Below, one piece after another: positions 20,435 through 27,901 of a stretch of 27,901 nucleotides of DNA. The translations under genes were made by a program, and so were the position numbers. Each line of letters begins with the position of its first letter. Within the stretch, counting starts at the first letter, position 1. Origin of the DNA: Albugo candida (taxonomy: Eukaryota > Oomycota > Peronosporomycetes > Albuginales > Albuginaceae); NCBI GenBank assembly GCA_905220665.1, contig CAJNAR010000141.1, positions 1 to 27,901 of the forward strand, given 5' to 3'. The notes under the pieces are model-generated. The model was not told where the DNA came from. It saw only the letters and a program-made list of their open reading frames with translations, and searched no databases.

Positions 20435-21119
20435 ATGTCCTCTCCCTACATTGACTATATGCTGCATTTTTTTTATAATCCATCGCTCGCGGTTATTAAA
20501 CGTATAGTCGTACAATTCGGCAAAAATTTCCATATAAGTTCAAAAATCCCCGAGTTGTTTGTAAACATGTTTACCGAACATCTAGCTGTGCAAATTCGCA
20601 GAATTGACTTTATAAGCGTATACTAGTAAATGCGTCTCTTTGATCGTGTGATTTTTTGTTTGACAGAAAATCAATGCAGATGCAATTAAAGGAAGAATAG
20701 AAAAGCTTCTTTTTTCAAAAAATACATGTGTTCTGGGTCTTCCGCATATTTCATTTGAAAGTGTTTGTTATAGTATGATACCAATATTGTTGACTTCGTT
20801 GGCCTCTACGCTATCTCCAGCAATAATTAATGTGGGTGATCTCTCTATCCCTTGATGGGTGGAAAATAGCATCCTGGTTTAGCATATAAAATCCATGAAT
20901 CAAATAATCTAAATTGGAAATTGCAATAAAATAATGTTTAATGCAGAGATCTTTCTACGGATTCTATGCATGAGATATAAAGCAAGAAAAAATCCAACAA
21001 AACAATTCTGTCGGAAAATTCATCCATATTCGAAATACATCACGCCTGAGAGGTTCTTACGAAAGAAGCAGGTAGTTGAAACCGAACAGGAGAAAGATGT
21101 ACTAGGGAAATCAAACTAA
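20435..21119 (+). CDS. Three-exon gene model, unknown function
   Basis: Exon 1, 20435-20617, starts with ATG (MSSPYIDYMLHFFYNPSLAV) and includes IPELFVNMFTEHLAVQIRR. Intron 1, 20618-20666, runs from GTATAC to TTGACAG. Exon 2, 20667-20835, reads KINADAIKGRIEKLLFSKN and SMIPILLTSLASTLSP. Intron 2, 20836-20946, runs from GTGATC to AATGCAG. Exon 3, 20947-21119, ends in a basic tail (FCRKIHPYSKYITPERFLRK). Phases agree at both junctions (0 and 1) and no stop occurs, giving about 174 codons. The composition is protein-like: helical and leucine-rich, then Lys/Arg-rich, without a signal peptide. An in-frame TAA lies 18 bp before the GTG that precedes the ATG, so the start is this ATG or an upstream exon joined at CATACAG. 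I do not recognise the family. Splice sites are cheap in AT-rich DNA, so the model needs transcript support. Confidence 0.42.
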
Positions 21120-21950
21120 GTCATCATTTCAGAGTAGGTCAAGTGTAAAAACAGTAACCAAAAATCTTCTTTTACCAATGTTCGCATCGTCCCTAACAAT
21201 TTATGAACGAGAACATGCGAACTTTGCAACGCGGTCCTCAAGCGTTCTCGTTATCTTGTATGAAGTTTTTTCTGAGATGCTGTCAGTTAATTCACTCCTG
21301 ACCAAGTCCCCTCTATCAATATTGTGTCAGGCAATAATAGATTGCAGCACCTAGGGTCACGAGGCAATATGCATGGTCAACGACTGAGCACTGTGTAGCA
21401 CTGTCAGAAAAATCTAATATAAGCGAACGAACTACTCATTTCGTGCATCAAGGTGTGATAATAGTTCTAATCTAGAATTCAAGTATAAAAGCCTGAGATC
21501 AGTAAATGTTGGTAAAGTAGTAGGAAGTTTTGCGAGATATACCCACCAGCTTTCTTTAGATACTTGTAAATTTCTATTATAGAAAAAACAGAATCTACAA
21601 TACGCGTAAGTAGCTGCGCTAGAAAGTATTGCAAAGTTAAACACCTGTTGAGGCTCTTTTGCGAGAGCTGCTAATATATATATATATATATAGAATTGGA
21701 TAAGGGGAGCTATCGAATGATTTTTTATTACATTGATTTAATGCAAATGTATAGTCTATTCAACCCCTTCATCAGCGACCGCTTGATATAAAAATTGAAT
21801 GCACTTGTGAGCAAACAAATATGAGTCTGGGTACAAGAAGTGCAAATGATACATTGCACATTACATAATCTATCTGCATTTCAGTGTATGCTTGCATGTA
21901 CAATAGTCCCTTGCCTACACATAATGCGTATTGCGAAAGCAACATAGCAA
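21120..21950. other. Spacer with an AT dinucleotide run
   Basis: A (TA)n run of about 19 bp lies at 21674-21692. No coding or RNA feature is supported; a minus-strand frame at 21432-21644 is of chance length. Confidence 0.3.
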
Positions 21951-22244
21951 TTACAGCAACCGGCTAACCTTATATTCGTCTGGCTTGAGACCAGTTAACT
22001 TTTTTAAAATGCCCATCAAGATGAAGTCATGCACCTGATTTACCTCAATTGTTTTCCGAGAGAAGGTAGTGATCTGTCTACCTAGCCAGACAAAATCTGT
22101 CTTGTCCTGCAGACCATCCGCCACATTAGCTTGAACAATGTTGCGACACAACGAGGTTCCATACCATTGATGGGGTAATATGACCAGCATTCGAATCGAC
22201 AAGCTGAACGTATTGAAATTAGCAATGGCTTCGCAATATAACAT
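21951..22244 (-). CDS. Small protein of unknown function, 97 codons
   Basis: An ATG-started frame reads SIRMLVILPHQWYGTSLC, DGLQDKTDFVWLGRQITTF, then KTIEVNQVHDFILMGILKK and ends LKPDEYKVSRLL. The composition is strongly protein-like, with a mixed hydrophobic first half and a helical, charged second half. There is no signal peptide, membrane segment or known motif that I can name. The length is at the edge of what chance gives here. It may be an exon or relic of a larger gene, since no neighbouring frame on the same strand clearly continues it. Confidence 0.35.
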   Translation of the reverse strand: MLYCEAIANFNTFSLSIRMLVILPHQWYGTSLCRNIVQANVADGLQDKTDFVWLGRQITTFSRKTIEVNQVHDFILMGILKKLTGLKPDEYKVSRLL

Positions 22245-22347
22245 TTAAAAGCTTATAAAAATGGGAAGTAAGCTATTTTTCGAACTGATGGGTGCAGAGA
22301 CATCGATTATGCGCAGGCGCGTGCGATTCCAGATTACATTCTATGCA

Positions 22348-22602
22348 GCTTGATTATAGCAACCACCATGGTTCACTCTGACGATGACATAACATTGTGG
22401 TATAAACACGTCTTGAACACTGTAATAAAAAGTGGAGGAAAATGGAAGGGAATAAAATTCAAGCTATCATTCACATTTTGCTTTAAATGAAACATGTCCA
22501 GTCGTCTTTTCATCTCTCATCTCAAATTACCTCCAAATAATCGATAAAGTATACGAGGAAGTAAGAAGAAAGGGTGTCGATGCACCATCATCTTCAACTA
22601 CT
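22348..22602 (+). pseudogene. Short coding-like remnant with a frame change
   Basis: An ATG at about 22370 opens 40 codons (MVHSDDDITLWYKHVLNTVI). About 22453-22602 a second frame reads FALNETCPVVFSSLISNYLQ and DKVYEEVRRKGVDAPSSSTT before a stop. The two overlap at the point where one would expect a frameshift. Nothing is recognised and both pieces are short. Confidence 0.22.
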
Positions 22603-23296
22603 TGACTAGGCACACATAACAGGATTTGGAAAGATACAAAAAAAAAGTTGCGGTGATAAGAGTACACAGTGATCTCAGACTGATGTGATTAAGAATCGTC
22701 ATAGAAAGAACGAAATAGGCACGGTAAGAATATCTCCGAGACAATATCACATTACAGAAGCGTAGAGGGTGTCTATTAGAGTGGTGGAGACCTGATTTAT
22801 GATAGCAAATGCTCACAAGAGAGACCTGTAATATTTGATAGTATGTCACTTGACTATTTGTATAATTTGGAGTCATCGAGTATCAAATCTACAAAATGCT
22901 GATTTTTTTCTCAGCTCCTCCTACTTGCTATATGCCTTAATGTTTTCTTAGAATGTCTTCGCACACTATTAGAAAAGCGCTCGAATCACTGCAAAGTTAC
23001 TCGTATGATCAGCTCTCCATGATTTGAATGCATTGCATGCGGAAGGACTTTAAACAAGGCACCGTCCAAGCTCCATCCATTAAATTGTACTATATATGTA
23101 ATTAGGTTGATAGCCGCGAATCGCTCTAGAAAACCTTCCACTATCCATAATGAACTCTTTAATAGAGGTAGATGCATATTTTTATTAGGTTGGGCGAGTT
23201 AACGCAAGAAACAACTACGTCAACAATACAATCGTACGTTTTACCGCTACATCGTTTTTCCAAGTCCGCTTCTACGTAGTCCTAGTCAGCGTTTGA
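22603..23296. other. No supportable gene
   Basis: Minus-strand frames at 22598-22876 and 22986-23177 are of chance length. This is where a promoter or first exon for the frame at 23297 would be expected. An ATG at 23172 opens 35 codons (MHIFIRLGELTQETTT) that do not form a signal peptide and end in TAG. Confidence 0.25.
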
Positions 23297-24412
23297 TCGT
23301 TGGATCGAAATAATCACGCTTCATACTCTCATTCGATCTCTAGAACGCCGCTGCCAAAAGACCTCCAATTTACTTTTGCATCCTACGATTTAGTCGAGCC
23401 GAGGGGGTCACAAATCATTATCAAATTTATCCTCCGATTCAATGCTTCTTTTAATAGTACAAATTTGGCTTTTCGCACTGCACTCTACAAATGGAGGCAT
23501 CGACAAATTCCCTCGCGTTGTATATCATACTGTATAACCAGGAGAATTGAGTATTCAGATTATGGTTGTACAAACAACTCAGTCGCTCAGAAAATGGGAA
23601 ACCCCAGTTTTTTTGGAAAGGACGATCAGCCGACTTTTTTTGGATTAGAGAGGAGAGAAGTAGCTTTTATCCGATCAAAAATTCGCGGTGTGATCAACCA
23701 ACGTGTTGGCGTTGATGCTTTTGTTTCAAACCTTGAGGAACGGATGAACAAGTATAATTTCGAGCTCAGAAGGTTCAGGTATGATCTGATAAATAAATAC
23801 AGTACGGAAAGTAAACAAAATGGTCATCTATACAATTCCAGATGGGACCTTGCTCACCACCAACCAAGTTTGATAAGATTGACATATATATTTTATTCTG
23901 AGCTCACTAGCTATCATGTTTGTCAATTTGACGGGAAGTCACTAGATCGTTCTATGGTTTGTGCGGAAGCTACATTTAAATCAGTACAAGAGAATCAGCA
24001 AGTGCAATTCAATCACGAACATCTTTCAATCTTTCTCCCGTCGTGGGCTCATGATGCTCTCATAGCTGCATTGATGAAAGAAGCACCAAATTTGAAATTT
24101 GATGACCTCAATGGCTTTGATTGCGATGATATCAAATATGTCAAACTTCCGACATATGAATTTAAATTTCAAGGACTCAAATTTTTATCGACTAACACAT
24201 GCCAATTATTTCAAGGAATCTATTCTACCCAAGAATAGATGCTTCCTGGCAGTGCAAAAATCCGAAAGAAACAATCTATGGTCACTTGGTGGTCAATTTA
24301 TCAAAACTTACGAAACCGTGCTCTGGACTTCACCAGAAAAGCAAATTTACCTGAATATTATTTAGAATGTGACATTGATAGCTCCCATATTTTAGCGAGT
24401 CGCTACAATTAA
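23297..24412 (+). CDS. Longest open frame: unknown protein, about 370 codons with one internal TAG
   Basis: The frame is open from just after TGA at 23294 to TAG at 24236-24238 (over 310 codons), then in the same frame from ATG at 24239 to TAA at 24410. Chance does not give this length here, so it is or was a gene. The first in-frame ATG is at 23594 (codon 99 of the open part); the protein-like sequence before it (RTPLPKDLQFTFASYDLVEP, NSTNLAFRTALYKWRHRQI) suggests an upstream exon, with a possible acceptor TCTCTAG at about 23343. Visible features: a Cys group CISYCITRRIEYSDYGC; a repeated P-[ST]-FFG pair (PSFFGKDDQPTFFG); a charged helical region (FVSNLEERMNKYNFELRRF); and after the TAG a plausible C-terminus (RNRALDFTRKANLPEYYLE). 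No signal peptide is seen in the open part. I do not recognise the family. The Cys-Cys-Gly spacing is not the CX2CX5G of Albugo CCG effectors. Confidence 0.65.
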
Positions 24413-25097
24413 GCTCTTTCTTCTCGTCTGCACCTTGTTTCTCATTGCAGGAAGGAAATACTAATTTTGTCTCATCATTCGTCTGACTAATGCGATACTA
24501 ATTAGCGCCTCCCCACTCCGACCACAAGCTCACTTTTGTAAGCTAGATAAATACGGTCTAGGGTGATGGGTATCCAGAACCAATAATGGATCGCAACTCA
24601 AATACGTTTGCTTGTATTGGACCGAAATAATTCTAAGGCTCTGTCAGGCTCGCGATCTTCCCAGTATTCTTTCTGTTGCGTTCAATAACTACAGCTTTCT
24701 TAGTCCAAAAGGACAAATTGTGTATTACTGTCGATGACTATTGTGGCTCTCATATCATCCATTCACTAGCACATACTGTCGAGAATGCGATGGCTTTTCG
24801 ATCACTTGGCTTGACTTCTCCTACAGATATAAGTACTGCGTTTTTAGTCGTACTCTCTATCTACGCAAGTATTCGATATCCCGGAAAAACGTCGCACAGA
24901 TGGAAGATTGCGTCTAAAAAATGTAGACTTGTAGTGTCTGATTCATTATCCATATGAATTTGAGACAATTGTATTTAGAAGTTATCTATAGTTGTGAACT
25001 CTTCTATCCGAATATCCCCATTTTGTTATAGAAAATCTTTCAAAACCCCGTTCTTCAACTAATCTTCTTTGATAGCCTTGCCACTTATTAACATTTT
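24413..25097. other. Weak open frame only
   Basis: A plus-strand frame at 24676-24957 (93 codons, TTG at its head, DKLCITVDDYCGSHIIHSLA) is protein-like but of chance length and without a recognised motif. Nothing else is seen. Confidence 0.25.
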
Positions 25098-25250
25098 ATG
25101 TCACAAGGTCTTCCTAGCCGCGTGACAATTAGCCATATTCCAGCACATGAATTCAAATATATTGGACTAAAGCAGGAATATATATTCTGGATGAGCTCTT
25201 CTTCATTTCTGCTACAAATCAGTGTTGCCGAGACGGCAAGAAAATCTTGA
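25098..25250 (+). CDS. Possible short gene piece, 50 codons
   Basis: An ATG at 25098 opens a 50-codon frame, SRVTISHIPAHEFKYIGLKQ and onward to a stop at 25248. It has a natural amino acid mix. A canonical donor GTAAGT sits just beyond, at 25260, with CTCAG at about 25288, but the TGA stops fall before it. The minus strand carries a 77-codon ATG frame over the same bases (25088-25321), so the strand is uncertain. Confidence 0.2.
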   Translation: MSQGLPSRVTISHIPAHEFKYIGLKQEYIFWMSSSSFLLQISVAETARKS

Positions 25251-26938
25251 TCATGACTGTAAGTTGAAGGCGCAGAATATCCACTTCTCAGCGATGTAAC
25301 ACAACTGGAGAGAATTGACATGGTATGAGTATACTAAAACACGCTTTCCACGCCCGCTCTATAAGCTCAATGGAACCAAATAAGTAAATTCAGTTGCGGA
25401 TAAAAGAGTATGGCGGGTACTTTCGTTGTGAATGAGCTTACGCAGAGACTATCAAAACGTTTCTAAGCCCTTCTCTAGCTTTAACATCATTGCGATTGGA
25501 GTCATAAACTTATTCGTTTACGCGCCCAATGCAGTATCGACATGCGGCGTCCGAGGTATCATCCAACTGAAAGACAAGAGTTGAATGGCTGACAGAGTTG
25601 CTGTAAGGAATTCGATTTTTATTTGGGTAAAAGTCCAATCATTCTACCCATTTCATGCAAGCTGTCGAAACAAACGCAATAGTACCAGGAGATATAGTAA
25701 GGAGACTCTTTATATGAAATAATATGGTGATATCATAATGATAGGATGAAAAAACGAAAGATGACCCAATCAATCAAATCCCGGAATAATCTAGCATTCT
25801 AAAGCCCATTTACCTCACGATATATTATTAATGTATCATTAAATTGAAGCGTTGAATGATTTAAATTGTTTTGAAATATGTGTCGAGCACGGTAATCAAT
25901 CAATGGAATAAAGCGAACGCTTCTCAACCTTCTCGAACCTTTTCTATAGAAGTATGCAACTTTTTTGCTTTCTTATGTCTCATGCAAATGTTTTGGAAGT
26001 CAGAATACTTGCAAGTCGGACAAAGAGATAATTATTGACGTGAAAGAATCCGAGGATTCATCGTACTCCTTTTGAAAACACATTATGTAATTGCTGAACG
26101 AACAGAAAAATGGTTTTATGAAACTGGTCATGATTGAGGAACATCACGTTCGATTGATTCGGCGAATCCGTCAAGGATGTCAATGGTCGCTTATCAATTA
26201 CCAATCCAGTTAGCTCGACATGGGCGATGCTGATAAGTTACTCAATTCGTACTCAAATAGTGGGGGAGTAGATTCCCAACGAAATGCACAGCTGCACCAA
26301 ATCTTCTTTCCGAAATGTCACTGAAACTTATTAAGTGCTACCAGACGACAATGGGACTTCTCTTCCCTAAATTTTGTAATCAGCGGAAAATACGGCCGAT
26401 GTGAAGGAAAGAGAAACAGTCGAGAAGATTTCTTACGGAACTCAAGTGTGGAACTGACATTCCTTCTCTTTTTTTTCTTCAGTCGACACGGATAAGAACA
26501 TGAAAGAGATACTAGAATTGAATTTGTTGCCTGTATCGCACTCACACATGAAAACTCACATTTGATTAGTATCATGTGGCTGGAGTAGAAATCTTAATTG
26601 TCCGGAAAAAGTTTTGAATTACAAGCGCATTTCACGCTACTTCCACCTTCTTATGATCCCCATGATGCGTTAGTGATATTTCCGTTACGCAATGCACTCA
26701 TCAACAGACACGACACCGTAAACTATTAAACATTGAGGATTTTTTTTTCACTCTAAAAATGTCTTTTGTGCGCAAATAGACCCCCATCAAGTTCGATTGA
26801 AGCCAATCAGGTTATTAATTATTCTGGTTGCCGTCATTACCTACCAACACAGAAGGCTCTCACCATCATCGAATATCACTATCCAACTCAGTATGGGGTT
26901 TAAAATGAATTCTTTTCTCAGAAGATGGTCCATAACCG
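25251..26938. other. Long stretch without supportable features
   Basis: Only short chance-length frames occur, such as the minus-strand 26318-26575, whose Lys run comes from a T-rich tract. I saw no transposon terminus, RNA gene or tandem repeat. Confidence 0.3.
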
Positions 26939-27139
26939 ATGTATGGAGACGATAATGCGATCAGTAGGAGAATTAGAGGGTTTGAAAACTATCAGCAAGG
27001 GCTCTTGCTCAAGTATCATATCCTTTTGATTCTTTTGCCACACGAAAGTCCTCACATGCTAGAATTTGACTCGAATATCGAGTTGCTTGTAATGTCCGTT
27101 GAGGCGTTCGTCTACATAATAAAGCAACAATTGTCGTAA
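26939..27139 (+). CDS. Possible small protein or exon, 66 codons
   Basis: An ATG at 26939 opens a frame reading RRIRGFENYQQGLLLKYHIL, then LPHESPHMLEFDSNIELLV and a hydrophobic C-terminus. The composition is protein-like but the length is within chance and nothing is recognised. It lies about 230 bp from the copia relic, on the opposite strand. Confidence 0.2.
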   Translation: MYGDDNAISRRIRGFENYQQGLLLKYHILLILLPHESPHMLEFDSNIELLVMSVEAFVYIIKQQLS

Positions 27140-27368
27140 ACACTGCAGGGAATAGGAAGTCGCTTGACTGAAAGAAGGCAAAAAAGAAGTTAATATGTTA
27201 TTCAAGACTGTTGGGTTTTCTTTCTACGGCCTTCCTTGATAACGAAACAACCGCTACGGAACAGTCCCAGCGGAAGATATACGAAACCACTCTTCAGATT
27301 CTTGGATCATTTCACCAAAACGTCCGATGGATGGCAATGTGGAGTCGTTACCTTCCAGCAATCCTTCT
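27140..27368. other. Expected place of the copia 3' LTR, not resolved
   Basis: Sequence to the left of the pol stop is where the polypurine tract and 3' LTR of the minus-strand copia element should lie. A GACTGTTGGG string at 27206-27215 resembles an LTR end, whose copia-type tips are TGTTG and CAACA, but with only one copy in the window the LTR cannot be confirmed. Confidence 0.3.
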
Positions 27369-27901
27369 TCACTGTGCCGTGTTTCTGTTTCCTAAATACA
27401 TGTCCTGATCCTTGCTCGTTTTGTGCATCAGTGAACATAGTCCTATCAATTGTTGTAGTCGACCAGCGCTAACTGCCTTCGTAAGCAAGTCAGCTTCTAC
27501 CTCTTCGGTTTGCACATAAAATGGCTTTACAATGCCCCTTTTAGCATAATCTTTGATGAATTTGAGCTTAATGTCGATGTGCTTGGCTCGCGTCGAACTT
27601 TCTTCGTTTCCCATCTGTGGGATAGCTGCTTCATTGTCTATCTCCCTCTGCATAGTTCATTCTACGTTTATCCCCTGATCAACATTCAGCTGGAGTAATC
27701 CCAGGAGCTAATAGCCGGCATGTGAAGTCGACGTGAACTCCGCTTTCATAGTCGATAGCGATACTGATGCTTGCTTCCAGCACGTCCAGCCCACTATCAT
27801 GTCATCAACACGGAAGATCGCTCCGCTTACCGACTTGCGGTAATCTTGATCCCTGCAAAGTCCGCATAGCTTGCGCTTGAAAGTTGCACAGTAGTTATGT
27901 T
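27369..27901 (-). pseudogene. Ty1/copia retrotransposon pol, RNase H 3' end (truncated by window)
   Basis: On the minus strand the copia RNase H domain reads in from the right edge. SSASYADFAG is followed by a one-base loss near 27851 and then QDYRKSVSGAIFRVDDMIVG, WTCWKQASVSLSTMKAEF, a TAG at 27708, a TGA at 27657, IDNEAAIPQMGNEESSTRAK, HIDIKLKFIKDYAKRGIVK and EEVEADLLTKAVSAGRLQQL, with a stop at 27369. This matches the classical order YADxDxAGD, RKSTSG, SSxEAEY, DNxxAI, RxKHIDI, ADxLTK. In the SSxEAEY block the first acidic residue is Lys-Ala-Glu-Phe here. Two stops and a frameshift mean it is inactive. The rest of pol, integrase and gag would lie to the right of the window. I could not place a 3' LTR to its left. 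Confidence 0.93.

Noticed and set aside
21674..21692. TA run as a functional origin or element end
   Set aside because: Simple dinucleotide repeat with no flanking inverted repeat or coding context.
23500..23600. Albugo CCG-type effector motif in the long frame
   Set aside because: The cysteines are spaced CX3C with Gly nine residues later, not CX2CX5G, and no signal peptide is visible.

Overview
The window is the left end of a chromosome. It opens with about 187 bp of CCCTAAA repeats (TTTAGGG telomere type) and a block of CCTAAAA variants, so everything after it is subtelomeric. The sequence is AT-rich and looks eukaryotic: short GT-AG introns of about 45 to 110 nt fit the reading frames, and the recognisable genes are transposable-element genes (a MULE with FAR1-like, DDE, SWIM and zinc-knuckle parts; a divergent IS630/Tc1/mariner-type transposase known from fungi and oomycetes; a Ty1/copia pol). 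Together with the telomere type this suggests an oomycete, perhaps an obligate biotroph such as Albugo. That assignment is inference, not proof.

Layout. 1-276 telomere. 664-2141 a decayed unknown gene on the plus strand. 2571-5304 decayed unknown coding sequence on the minus strand. 5881-6048 a degenerate 8-bp tandem repeat. 6672-8721 a dead IS630/Tc1/mariner-type transposase on the minus strand. 9685-13203 a MULE complex: one near full-length element with a broken transposase, a short internal-deletion copy directly beside it, and an extra right end. 13281-18480 mostly gene relics of weak support. 18485-18857 a fragment of a translational GTPase (LepA/GUF1-like). 19673-21119 possible intron-containing gene(s). 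21951-22602 small candidate coding pieces on both strands. 23297-24412 the longest open frame, an unknown protein, interrupted once by TAG. 24676-27139 weak open frames. 27369-27901 the 3' end of a copia pol gene on the minus strand, running out of the window.

No pathway or operon is visible. The common theme is decay: nearly every recognisable gene has in-frame stops, frameshifts or deletions, as expected near a telomere. The best candidates for living or recently living genes are the frame at 23297-24412, the three-exon model at 20435-21119 and the 97-codon frame at 21951-22244. None matches a family I recognise. In AT-rich sequence of this length, open frames of 60 to 90 codons are expected by chance, so entries of that size carry low confidence.
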